The notes: a model not told the origin generated them from the sequence alone. 54,828 nt of DNA from an uncultured Prochlorococcus sp. (GCA_902609995.1 CACLUD010000002.1:1-54828); one strand, 5' to 3'; counted from the first letter of the stretch, positions 26,468 through 35,271 are shown. Numbers and translations are program-made.

Positions 26468-28021
26468 TTAAATGTAACTTTCAGCTTTTTCACCTTCATA
26501 AGCATCTGCAAATGATCCTTGTGGTTCTTTTAAGAAGAAATAGCAGAAAAATCCAACTACAAGGCCTGCTATCCCTAAAACCTGAAAGAAAGCACTATTA
26601 GAAGCCGCAATTATTTCTGGTGAGGGATCTTTCCCTCCACCCATCCAAAGAGGTAAAAGACTATAAATATTTAGATAAGTTACTGCACCAACATTTCCAT
26701 AAGCCCCAACCAATCCAGCTATTTGTCCTGTTACTCTTTTTTTAACTAAAGGAACTAAAGCAAAAGTTGAACCTTCTCCTGATTGAACGAAAAATGAACA
26801 TAGCATAGTTAAAAATACAGCCATAAGAATTCCTGCTGATCCTGTAAAAGTTCCAGGTTTTATTAAAGACATCAAAAGATATCCAAAACCTAATCCCATT
26901 GTTAAGAATCCCATTGTATTTTTTCTATTACCTGTTCTGTCAGATATTAATCCTCCTGCAGGTCTAGCTATTAAATTCACAAATGCATAACATGATGCAA
27001 GTATTCCAGCTATTGCTTTAGGTAAATCAAATGTAAATTCAAAGAAACTTGGAAGCATAGAAACCACAGCTAATTCAGAACCGAAATTCACAATATAAGT
27101 TAGTTCTAAAATTGCTACTTGCTTAAATTCATATCTATCTTCTTTGGGATAAATTTTAGTTCCTTTCAACAATTCAATATTTGTCCTTACAATTCCCCAA
27201 GTCTGAAAAACAAACCAAGCCAATACTGCGAGCAAAGCTATTGGATAAGTAGAAGACGTTAGAAAACCTACCTTCTGAAGTCTCCAGCATAAGACAGAAA
27301 GAATTGCTACAAATGGAACATTCATTCCAATTAAACCCCAGAAATCTCTAATACTCGTAACTTCTAAACCTGCTGTTTTATCTGGTCTCTGATAAGGTTT
27401 TCCCGGTGGAGTATCAGTTACATTAAAGAAATAAATAATTCCATATACGAAAGAAATGATTCCAGTAAGTGCTATGGCACCTCTCCAGTTAAGAACCGCT
27501 CCAGTAGGTAATTCAAAACCTCCTGAAAATGATAGAAATCCAGCTACTGCAACCAGTGAAAGAGCTGAAAAGGCAGATCCAAAATTTCCCCAGCCTCCAT
27601 ATATACCTTCAGCTAAGCCGATTTCTTTTGGAGGAAACCATTCTGATACCATTCTTATACCAATAACAAATCCTGCTCCAACTATTGATAAAAGCAACCT
27701 AGAAATTACAAGTTGATTAAAAGTTTGAGCGCTCGCAAATAATAAGCATGGCACTACAGAAAATATCAAAATAGTTGAGTAGGTTTTTCTTGGACCAAAT
27801 TTATCTAATAACATTCCGATCAATACTCTTGCTGGAATTGTTAGAGCCACATTACAGATTGCAACCGTCCTAATTTGAGCAACAGATAAACCTAAATCGG
27901 CTTTAACAGTCGTCGCAAGAGGAGCGAGATTAAACCAAACTACAAATGTAAGGAAAAAAGCAAACCAAGTGAGATGAAGAGTTCTATATCTTCCATTCAA
28001 AGACCAAACATCACTTAACAT
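26468..28021 (-). CDS. napA: nitrate/nitrite MFS transporter, NNP family
   Basis: VWFNLAPLATTVKADLGLS...RMVSEWFPPKEIGLAEGIYGGWGNFGSAF nitrate signature. Confidence 0.93.
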   Translation of the reverse strand: MLSDVWSLNGRYRTLHLTWFAFFLTFVVWFNLAPLATTVKADLGLSVAQIRTVAICNVALTIPARVLIGMLLDKFGPRKTYSTILIFSVVPCLLFASAQTFNQLVISRLLLSIVGAGFVIGIRMVSEWFPPKEIGLAEGIYGGWGNFGSAFSALSLVAVAGFLSFSGGFELPTGAVLNWRGAIALTGIISFVYGIIYFFNVTDTPPGKPYQRPDKTAGLEVTSIRDFWGLIGMNVPFVAILSVLCWRLQKVGFLTSSTYPIALLAVLAWFVFQTWGIVRTNIELLKGTKIYPKEDRYEFKQVAILELTYIVNFGSELAVVSMLPSFFEFTFDLPKAIAGILASCYAFVNLIARPAGGLISDRTGNRKNTMGFLTMGLGFGYLLMSLIKPGTFTGSAGILMAVFLTMLCSFFVQSGEGSTFALVPLVKKRVTGQIAGLVGAYGNVGAVTYLNIYSLLPLWMGGGKDPSPEIIAASNSAFFQVLGIAGLVVGFFCYFFLKEPQGSFADAYEGEKAESYI

Positions 28022-28047
28022 AAAATTTTGCAGAATAATTTTTTACA

Positions 28048-28089
28048 AACATATTTTTCGAAAGAACTATAAATTGTAATGAAATATAC
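28048..28089 (-). promoter_or_regulatory. NtcA-activated promoter for napA-narB
   Basis: GTAATGAAATATAC (GTA-N8-TAC, 28076-28089; flanks TTGTA..TACAA) followed on the minus strand by 22 nt and TATGTT (TAN3T, 28053-28048). Confidence 0.85.
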
Positions 28090-28234
28090 AATTTTTAAAA
28101 TGTAAAGATTTCACTTTTAAGAAAATATTAAATATTCCTAGTTGCTTCAGTCAAAACTAGAAATTAAGAGTAATAATAATGTTTCATTGATGTTTATATT
28201 TACACACAGAAAAACTACGGGAAATTTTTAGGAC

Positions 28235-28825
28235 ATGAAAAGTAAATATAAAGATTTCAAAGCTTTTATTTTTGCAGGAGGAAAGAGTTCAAGGATGGGT
28301 TTTGATAAGGCATTAATTAATCATCCTCAAGGAGGTAATTGGCTTAATCATAAAATTAAAATTTTAAATGATCTTAATTTGGAGACTTATCTTTTAACTA
28401 ACCATAATAATCATTTTGAAGAGATTGATTCAAATAGTGATGTTAAAGTTATTTTTGATAACAACCCGTTTGAAGGCCCTTTACATTGCATGGAACAGAT
28501 TTTTGCAACTTACAATCTAAATACTAAAAATGTTCTCATAATCCCAATTGATATGCCTAATTTAACTACAAAAATTGTTTCTTCTTTCATCGATTATTGG
28601 GGAGAAAATAAGAATTATGCTCTTCTTTCTCATGATGGAAATTCTGTACAACCATTGTTTGCTATTTATCCAATTAATGAAGTAAATAACTCTAAATTGA
28701 AAGAGAGATTAAATGCTGGCAAAAAGAATTTTCTTGGATGGGTTAATTTAATTCCTCATAAATATTTCTTTGCAAGAAACAAGGAATTCATTAATATAAA
28801 TTTCAAAAGCGAATTAAAATATTAA
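28235..28825 (+). CDS. mobA: molybdenum cofactor guanylyltransferase
   Basis: FIFAGGKSSRMGFDKALINH...IPIDMPNLT. Confidence 0.9.
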   Translation: MKSKYKDFKAFIFAGGKSSRMGFDKALINHPQGGNWLNHKIKILNDLNLETYLLTNHNNHFEEIDSNSDVKVIFDNNPFEGPLHCMEQIFATYNLNTKNVLIIPIDMPNLTTKIVSSFIDYWGENKNYALLSHDGNSVQPLFAIYPINEVNNSKLKERLNAGKKNFLGWVNLIPHKYFFARNKEFININFKSELKY

Positions 28826-28827
28826 AT

Positions 28828-29889
28828 ATGCAAAATGAAAAATTGAAGGATTTATTAAATCGAGGATTAGAAGTCTTAAGGATATCTCTTCAAGAAGATT
28901 GTAATTTTTCTTGCATATACTGTAAACCAGAAAATAATAATTTAAAGTCCTTAAGTGTTGAACAATTTAAAAATATTATTTTTGTTGCTTGTAAGTTAGG
29001 AGTTAATTCTTTAAGACTTACAGGAGGAGAACCTTTATTAAGTACTCAATTGGAAAAACTCCTTTATGAAATCAAATTACTGAGAAAAATAAAATCTAAT
29101 CCAATATCAAATTTACAAGATGTTGCTTTAACTACTAACGGTTTTTTACTTTCAAAAAAAAAGGCTGATTCACTTTTCAAAAATGGTTTGGACCGAATAA
29201 CAATAAGTTTGGATGCTATTGATCCAGATATTTTTTCGAAAATGATAGGAGAAAACAATAAAATAATTGGTAGAGAAAAATTATGTAAAGTTCTTGAGGG
29301 TATAGATAACTCAATTGATGCTGGATTTAGTCCGAAAAATGGGAAATTAAAAATAAATACAGTAATTAAAAAAGGAATAAATGATAATCAAATTTTTGAA
29401 TTAGTTAATTTTGCAAGAGAAAGATCAATTGAAATTCGCTTTATAGAATATATGGATGTTGGATCCGCAAATAATTGGAAGTCATCCGAAGTATTTTTTT
29501 CAGAGAGAATTATTAATTCTTTAAAAGAAAAATATCATCTATCAAATTTAGGTAGAGATAAAGGTCATACAGCCAACAGATGGTTTATGGGAGATTCTGA
29601 AAGTTATGTAAGTACAGTCTCTTCGATAAGCAATCCATTTTGTTCTGACTGTAATAGATTAAGAATAACTAGTGATGGTTATGCTTACACTTGTCTTTTT
29701 TCAAGTGAAGGTAAAAATCTTAATCAATGGTTAGCGGAACCAATTAATATATTGGAATTGGAAAAAGAAATTAAGAAAATTTGGAGATCTAGAGATGACA
29801 AATATAGTGAAAATAGAATAAAAATTTTGCAGAAAGATTCAAAAAAATATCCAAAAAATCATCCCTCAATGGCATATCTTGGAGGTTAA
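28828..29889 (+). CDS. moaA: GTP 3',8-cyclase (radical SAM)
   Basis: LRISLQEDCNFSCIYCKPE (C-x3-C-x2-C) and C-terminal CSDCNRLRITSDGYAYTC. Confidence 0.95.
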   Translation: MQNEKLKDLLNRGLEVLRISLQEDCNFSCIYCKPENNNLKSLSVEQFKNIIFVACKLGVNSLRLTGGEPLLSTQLEKLLYEIKLLRKIKSNPISNLQDVALTTNGFLLSKKKADSLFKNGLDRITISLDAIDPDIFSKMIGENNKIIGREKLCKVLEGIDNSIDAGFSPKNGKLKINTVIKKGINDNQIFELVNFARERSIEIRFIEYMDVGSANNWKSSEVFFSERIINSLKEKYHLSNLGRDKGHTANRWFMGDSESYVSTVSSISNPFCSDCNRLRITSDGYAYTCLFSSEGKNLNQWLAEPINILELEKEIKKIWRSRDDKYSENRIKILQKDSKKYPKNHPSMAYLGG

Positions 29890-29964
29890 AAAGATGTTAT
29901 GTATTAATTAAGACAATAAATAACATTGAAATAAGAGAGATTTTATAAGAAATATTTTTTAAAA

Positions 29965-30105
29965 ATGCGTTTTGCAATTATCCTTGGTTTCTTACTTGGA
30001 ATAACTCATGGATTTTTTGTATCTGAGGGACATTCTGCAAATAATTTTGAAAATAATCAATTTTTAATAACCGAAAAGTCAGTAAATATATTTTCTCCGC
30101 TTTAA
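29965..30105 (+). CDS. small secreted/membrane peptide (46 aa)
   Basis: ORF MRFAIILGFLLGITHGFFVSEGHSANNFENNQ...; hydrophobic N-terminus. Confidence 0.4.
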   Translation: MRFAIILGFLLGITHGFFVSEGHSANNFENNQFLITEKSVNIFSPL

Positions 30106-30179
30106 AGTTCTTATTTTTTTAATAAGTTTTTGTATAGTCATGAACAACTTGTTAATAAAATTGTACTTATAGTTAATAT

Positions 30180-30255
30180 GTAGCGTAGACTACAAAAACG
30201 TTCATCTCGTTTTACGAGCCGCATTAAGATTGAAGCCAAGGAACGGGGACTTCGG
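30180..30255 (+). ncRNA. glutamine riboswitch / Downstream-peptide-type RNA element (second copy)
   Basis: Hairpin GTAG/CTAC (30180-30193); P1 CGTTC (30199-30203)/GAACG (30241-30245); P2 CTCGT/ACGAG (30206-30218); CCGCATTAAGA; pseudoknot TTGAAG (30230-30235)/CTTCGG (30250-30255). Confidence 0.78.
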
Positions 30256-30261
30256 TCAAAA

Positions 30262-30588
30262 ATGAAATTTAGTCAAATAACTATTATGTCTAATAATGTA
30301 TCTACCTCAGTAAGTAGTAACAATACTACTGCTATATTTGCAGGTTTTCTTGGAGCTTTTATTGTTGGTTCTCTTGGAGTCCAGCTTGTAAGAACTCAAA
30401 AGCCTTCTTTACCATCTCAAACGTTAAAAGTTCAACCTGTTATCGCTCATCAATCAACTTTATGGGCAGCTTTAGGAAAACAAGATACTCCTATTCTTAA
30501 AAATAAAGTTTCGTCTAATCAATCGATTAGAGTTATTCCAGTAGTTGGGTCTGAAGCAACTCTTTGGTCACCTATGGCAGGAAATTAA
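30262..30588 (+). CDS. single-TM protein with duplicated C-terminal motif, under riboswitch control (start may be 30286)
   Basis: ORF directly downstream of the riboswitch; repeats VQPVIAHQSTLWAALG / VIPVVGSEATLWSPMAG. Confidence 0.75.
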   Translation: MKFSQITIMSNNVSTSVSSNNTTAIFAGFLGAFIVGSLGVQLVRTQKPSLPSQTLKVQPVIAHQSTLWAALGKQDTPILKNKVSSNQSIRVIPVVGSEATLWSPMAGN

Positions 30589-30687
30589 TTTTAGTAATAT
30601 TCTTACTCCTGATTTGAATATTCCCTTTAATTTTTTCCTCAAGAGTTAGAAGATTTGGTGGTTCTAACATTAAAAAACTCTTTTGTT

Positions 30688-30720
30688 TGTAGCTCCTCTG
30701 CCCAAGGAGCTTTTTTTTTG
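30688..30720 (+). terminator. rho-independent terminator
   Basis: AGCTCCTCTGCCCAAGGAGCTTTTTTTTT. Confidence 0.75.
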
Positions 30721-30729
30721 GATTCATTT

Positions 30730-30912
30730 TTAAATGACCCCCTTATGCCTTTGAAGGCAATCTTCAATTATTGATCTAAGCAAAGCTGCATTGCTGCAGT
30801 TGTAATGTTCAGCTAAATCAATAAATTTTTTAAAAATTGGCTCATTAACTCTGCATTGAATAGTCGGAACCGCATCAACTTTTCGTGATCGTTCCTTAAC
30901 ATCAAGCAACAT
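30730..30912 (-). CDS. ribbon-helix-helix-like small DNA-binding protein
   Basis: VPTIQCRVNEPIFKKFIDLAEHYNCSNAALLRSIIEDCLQRH resembles a CopG/RHH fold. Confidence 0.6.
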   Translation of the reverse strand: MLLDVKERSRKVDAVPTIQCRVNEPIFKKFIDLAEHYNCSNAALLRSIIEDCLQRHKGVI

Positions 30913-30988
30913 AAAATTAATTTAAAATAAATACAAACTTATTATTGTTTCACTTCAAATGCATTGCAAAAACAAGGTTTAAAAAATA

Positions 30989-31138
30989 TTACCAGTCTGG
31001 ATAAATGTGGCCAAATGGGTCTTCACCAATTTGCTCCTCATAAAATTCTCCTTTTTTTAAACCTCTTTCGTATTGATCAATAATTTTCTGAAAGGATTTT
31101 ATAGATGGTATTAAATCTCCAACAAAGCTGTGTTCCAT
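30989..31138 (-). CDS. small hypothetical protein (49 aa)
   Basis: ORF MEHSFVGDLIPSIKSFQKIIDQYERGLKKGEFYEEQIGEDPFGHIYPDW. Confidence 0.5.
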   Translation of the reverse strand: MEHSFVGDLIPSIKSFQKIIDQYERGLKKGEFYEEQIGEDPFGHIYPDW

Positions 31139-31205
31139 TAATTACTTATAAATATTCTCTTATTAATCACTATATATAGAAATCACAGAAATTATGAATA
31201 ACAAA

Positions 31206-31547
31206 TTATTTCCCCATCGCTCTTCTTAATTTTGCAGCTTCATCTAAACCTTCCATTATTGTAAAGGTAGAATTCTCAGTTGCTTTTCTTCTCAAGTTTG
31301 AAAGTTCTCTATATTCTTCAGATTCAAAAGCTTCAACAGCTGCCCTCATGGAAGGAAATTCACAAATAACAGCTAAATTAGAATCCTCAGTTTGTTCCTT
31401 TCCTAATGGTTCTGTATCTTTTGCAAATACTTCCCCACCAACTTCTTTTAGCCATGGAGCAACTTTATTTACATACTCATTAAATAATTCCTGATTAATT
31501 ATTTTTGCTGTTGATATCCAATAGCCTTTTGCTCCTTTTTTATCCAT
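31206..31547 (-). CDS. DUF1330-family protein
   Basis: GYWISTAKIINQELFNEYVNKVAPWLKEVGGEVFAKDTEP...VICEFPSMRAAVEAFESEEYREL. Confidence 0.8.
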   Translation of the reverse strand: MDKKGAKGYWISTAKIINQELFNEYVNKVAPWLKEVGGEVFAKDTEPLGKEQTEDSNLAVICEFPSMRAAVEAFESEEYRELSNLRRKATENSTFTIMEGLDEAAKLRRAMGK

Positions 31548-31717
31548 AAAAATAATCTTTAAACTAAATTAAAATATAATTTACATTTTAGTATCGTTAT
31601 TTATGAAAATATTTATTAATGAAATATATTTTTTTTTGAAAAAAAATAATTGAATATAAAACCAAATACGCTTAACTTTTAAAAAAGTGCACTAGTTATT
31701 AATTATCTATATTTAAT

Positions 31718-31813
31718 ATGGATTTCATCAATAAGAACAAAATACTTACAGTTATGGCTGCAATAGCAATTTTATCCTTTGTTTTAGAAAAAACTGGGAT
31801 TATTCACCCTTGA
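31718..31813 (+). CDS. small membrane peptide (31 aa)
   Basis: ORF MDFINKNKILTVMAAIAILSFVLEKTGIIHP. Confidence 0.4.
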   Translation: MDFINKNKILTVMAAIAILSFVLEKTGIIHP

Positions 31814-31854
31814 AAATTATTTAAATTAGAAATTTCTAGATAACAAAATTGAAC

Positions 31855-31944
31855 TTAATGAAATAAATAAACCACAAGAATTGCTGCAACAATGAGTATT
31901 GGAGATAATGCTGTAAACATTAAAGTCTTGAAATTAAGTTCCAT
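31855..31944 (-). CDS. small membrane peptide (29 aa)
   Basis: ORF MELNFKTLMFTALSPILIVAAILVVYLFH. Confidence 0.35.
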   Translation of the reverse strand: MELNFKTLMFTALSPILIVAAILVVYLFH

Positions 31945-32034
31945 TTACATTTAGATAAATATACAAATTAAGTAAAGAATACTTTTAAGTATTAGCAATA
32001 AGTAGAATTAAAATTGTTTAGATATGCAAAAAAA

Positions 32035-32265
32035 ATGAATAAAAAAAGATACCAGGAAGAATATGAAGAAGGTTCTAATTTACTTTGGCCTAGCGAAGAA
32101 GAAGATAAAATTACCAGAAAATTTTATAGAGATTTATCGCACCTATCTAAAAAAGAAATTCATAATAAAAATAAAAATTCGAATTTGTTACAACAAATTT
32201 TTAGAGTCTTAACTGGAAAGGGAGGTTCGTCAAAAAATATAGGGGAGTCGATAAGAAAATTTTAG
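32035..32265 (+). CDS. hypothetical protein; ATG start preferred over TTG at 32014
   Basis: ORF track. Confidence 0.5.
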   Translation: MNKKRYQEEYEEGSNLLWPSEEEDKITRKFYRDLSHLSKKEIHNKNKNSNLLQQIFRVLTGKGGSSKNIGESIRKF

Positions 32266-32291
32266 CTTAATTAATTTATTAAATAAAAAAT

Positions 32292-33161
32292 ATGCATAAT
32301 TCAAACAACAAAAGCAAAAAACAAACAAAAAGTATTTTTCTTCATAAAACTAAAATTTTTTTAACTATATTCTTCATCCCATTTCTTTACTTATTAGGTT
32401 GGATATTATCACAGTCATTGTTATTCTTAAGTTTAAGCAAAGAAGCTTTATCCTTAATAGGAACAATATTTACATTCTTATTATTTATTTCCTTAATGCC
32501 TGCATGGTTTAATTTTCGATGGCAAATAAGAAATAGTTGGGAAACACTTGGTTTAAATAATAAAACTTTTTTGAATAATGTCTTATCTTTTTCTCAAGGG
32601 ATTATTTTTGCTTTAATATTAATAATTTTAATTTTGATACCATTACTCAAAAGTAATTACATTACTTTTTCAGGAGGATTATCCTCAGACATAATATTAA
32701 ATGGGATTTTACTTACTTTTGGCGTAGGGGTTGCTGAGGAAATAATTTTTAGGGGATGGCTTTTAGAAGACTTAAAACTTCAATTTGGAATAAAAGTTGC
32801 CTTAATAAGTCAATCTATAGTTTTTAGCCTTGCTCATATTGGATTCAAAATGCCATTTTGGAATACATTAGGCATTCTTTTAGGTTTATTCACTTTAGGA
32901 ATCCTTTGTTCAATTATAAGATTAAAAGATGAGGGATCATTGTGGGGTGCTATTGGTCTTCATGGTGGACTTGTCGGTATTTGGTTTGTTTTAAATAATG
33001 GTTTAGTAAATATATCTAAAGAAGCGCCTCTCTGGTTAGTTGGTTATCGTGCGCCCAATACAAATCCATTAGGTGGTTCCTATGGTATTTCATTATTACT
33101 AATTTCCTGCATTTTTTACTTTTTAAAATTTAAGAATCAGATATTCAAATTTATAAAGTAA
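32292..33161 (+). CDS. CPBP-family intramembrane metalloprotease
   Basis: GVGVAEEIIFRGWLLEDL...QSIVFSLAHIGF...GLHGGLVGIWF (EExxxR, FxxxH, HxxxG motifs). Confidence 0.88.
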   Translation: MHNSNNKSKKQTKSIFLHKTKIFLTIFFIPFLYLLGWILSQSLLFLSLSKEALSLIGTIFTFLLFISLMPAWFNFRWQIRNSWETLGLNNKTFLNNVLSFSQGIIFALILIILILIPLLKSNYITFSGGLSSDIILNGILLTFGVGVAEEIIFRGWLLEDLKLQFGIKVALISQSIVFSLAHIGFKMPFWNTLGILLGLFTLGILCSIIRLKDEGSLWGAIGLHGGLVGIWFVLNNGLVNISKEAPLWLVGYRAPNTNPLGGSYGISLLLISCIFYFLKFKNQIFKFIK

Positions 33162-33180
33162 ATAGGAATCGTTTTAAAAT

Positions 33181-33441
33181 TTATATTAATTTCGCTAAAG
33201 TCAACAATGCGTTTAGACTATCTAATCTTTTTTGAGTTTGAATTATCATTCTTTTGGAATCTGGAACACAATCAGCCTGCAACGATAATGCAAAAGAGTA
33301 TTCTTTATTAGTGATAGCTATGCATTTTTCAATCTTTGATTTTGAATCTGAATCAATCATATTAAGACTATCTATTAATTTTTTACCTGCAATTTGCAAA
33401 AGGAGTTGATTAAAAGCTTGTTCTGATAAATTATTATCCAA
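33181..33441 (-). CDS. hypothetical protein (86 aa)
   Basis: ORF track. Confidence 0.5.
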   Translation of the reverse strand: MDNNLSEQAFNQLLLQIAGKKLIDSLNMIDSDSKSKIEKCIAITNKEYSFALSLQADCVPDSKRMIIQTQKRLDSLNALLTLAKLI

Positions 33442-33630
33442 ATTTGTTTTGTTTAAAGCTAAGCATTATCCAAACAAACTGCTATTAGAAATTAATAAAT
33501 TAACTTATATATCCCATTAAAAAATTCTTTAATTTTATAGAGATATTAATTTTTCTTTTAAATAGATATAAATACTGATGGCTTTTTATAAAAAAGTTGT
33601 CAAATTTACAGAAAGTTTAAATTTAAAATT

Positions 33631-33798
33631 ATGAACTTAGAGGCAGGATTTCAATTCATTATTTTTTTGTTTTTGTTTGGATCTACTAATTATTTGATGA
33701 TGTTAAATAGATATGAAAATGACCTTAAGAAAAGACAAATTATACAAAAGAATAGAATTGCAGAGTTATATCCTAAAGGAACTTTTATAAGCGTATAA
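33631..33798 (+). CDS. small single-TM protein (55 aa)
   Basis: ORF MNLEAGFQFIIFLFLFGSTNYLMMLNRYENDLKKRQIIQKNRIAELYPKGTFISV. Confidence 0.5.
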   Translation: MNLEAGFQFIIFLFLFGSTNYLMMLNRYENDLKKRQIIQKNRIAELYPKGTFISV

Positions 33799-33936
33799 AT
33801 TTATAAATAAAATATATTCATAATTTAGTTTTTAAATTTAGTAACTGATATTGGAAAACATTTTAAAATTGGAAAAAATTCGTTTGAGAAATAAATTTAT
33901 TTTTAAATTTGAAATTATTTTAAAAGGAAAATTTAT

Positions 33937-34185
33937 TTACCATTTAGGATTGGTTTTTTCCCATCCTTCATTTATTAATTTTTTCCAAAATAATCTTGCA
34001 TCTTGGATCTTCATTTCTTTTCTTGTTTTTATTAAAGGTGGATTTTCTCCATGAATACCCATGACGATGCCCTCTTCAATAAACATAAATTCGATCAAAT
34101 CCTCTTTATTTTCGTTTTTTTTATAAAAACGAATTACTCCAACTGAGTTAGAATCAATTAACCAAAAATCATATGCTTTTTTCAT
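33937..34185 (-). CDS. hypothetical protein (82 aa)
   Basis: Coding-like composition; preferred over antisense ORF 33851..34054. Confidence 0.55.
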   Translation of the reverse strand: MKKAYDFWLIDSNSVGVIRFYKKNENKEDLIEFMFIEEGIVMGIHGENPPLIKTRKEMKIQDARLFWKKLINEGWEKTNPKW

Positions 34186-34284
34186 TTATTTGGAAGTTTA
34201 ATGAAAAGAAGACAAATCAAAGATATCCATAAAATAATCCAATTTAGACATTGAAAGTTAGAAAATATTTTCATCAAAATTAAT

Positions 34285-34710
34285 TTAAATAATTTGATAT
34301 TTTATCTGCCGATTCTTTTTTAGTTCTCCCCGTTTTTTTTTGGAGTCAAGCCTTCTATTTTGAGAAGCTTTAGATGGTTTTGTAGCTTTTCTAATTTTAG
34401 ATGAATTTTTTAATGAATTTCTAATTACTGAGCTAATTCTTTTTATAGCTATTTGTCTATTAAGTAATTGATTCCTTTCTTCTTGGACGGCTAGACATAT
34501 ACAGTTACTGACTAATTTGGTTTTCAATTTTTTCGTTAAAACTTTCTTTTGATAATCATTTAAGACTTTTGATTCTTCGATATTAAAAATAATTTCTACT
34601 CTAGTATTAGTTTTATTTACTTTTTGACCTCCCGGACCAGATGATCTAGAAAAACGCCATTTTAATTCTTTTGAAGGAATTACTAATCTGGAAGTAATAA
34701 ATAAATCCAT
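34285..34710 (-). CDS. arfB: ArfB/YaeJ-like peptidyl-tRNA hydrolase (GGQ release-factor domain)
   Basis: LKWRFSRSSGPGGQKVNKTNTRVEI plus basic C-terminal tail. Confidence 0.9.
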   Translation of the reverse strand: MDLFITSRLVIPSKELKWRFSRSSGPGGQKVNKTNTRVEIIFNIEESKVLNDYQKKVLTKKLKTKLVSNCICLAVQEERNQLLNRQIAIKRISSVIRNSLKNSSKIRKATKPSKASQNRRLDSKKKRGELKKNRQIKYQII

Positions 34711-34782
34711 TTTTATTTCTAAAACATCCTCCAGCTCATATCCGAATATACTTGTACATTACATTACCAATAAAAAATAGAT

Positions 34783-34883
34783 CGGTAAATACTGGCCGGT
34801 TTAGTTAGGTAAACCGAAATTCGGTGTATTTGCCGTATAAATTTTTTCGGTTTGTATCCTTACAAGATTCAAATATTTGTAAG
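34783..34883 (+). other. structured leader / cruciform-like nested inverted repeats upstream of 34916..35155
   Basis: CGGTAAATAC/GTATTTGCCG outer stem, CGGTTTA/TAAACCG inner stem, ACCGAAATTCGGT palindrome, alternative AAACCGAAA/TTTCGGTTT pairing, then CTTACAA/TTGTAAG. Confidence 0.6.
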
Positions 34884-34915
34884 ATATTTGATTTGTACTT
34901 AATTCAAAGGTCACT

Positions 34916-35155
34916 ATGTATTCAATGTTTGATCTTCTTTTTGAAACTCCTTCATATCGTCCAGTATTTGTTATTTCTGATGCCGAGATGAAAGAACTAA
35001 AGAAAAACCATCATCAAGAAGAACTTGATGAAATCACAACCCAAAGAAAAAGACTAGAAGATGCTTTTAAATCTCAATTAAAACATCTTGAAGAAAGGGA
35101 AAAAGAAGTCAAGAATGAGCTTAAATTACTTTCCGGAACTAAAGGAAAAGCATAG
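34916..35155 (+). CDS. coiled-coil small protein (79 aa)
   Basis: ORF MYSMFDLLFETPSYRPVFVISDAEMKELKKNHH...; followed by a terminator. Confidence 0.65.
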   Translation: MYSMFDLLFETPSYRPVFVISDAEMKELKKNHHQEELDEITTQRKRLEDAFKSQLKHLEEREKEVKNELKLLSGTKGKA

Positions 35156-35179
35156 TTTTTTTTTCAAAAAACTTATTAC

Positions 35180-35212
35180 TTAAAAGACGGTTATTTTTAG
35201 CCGTCTTTTTCT
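35180..35212 (+). terminator. rho-independent terminator
   Basis: AAAAGACGGTTATTTTTAGCCGTCTTTTT. Confidence 0.75.
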
Positions 35213-35271
35213 CAATTAATATATAAACTTTTTAAACCACGAATTCATAAAATCTTTTCCATAATGAAGTA

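Noticed and set aside
34754-34767. GTACATTACATTAC, a perfect GTA-N8-TAC match
   Set aside because: No TAN3T at 20-24 nt on either strand. In sequence of this composition the bare six-base motif is expected by chance about once every 3 kb, so it is not claimed as an NtcA site.
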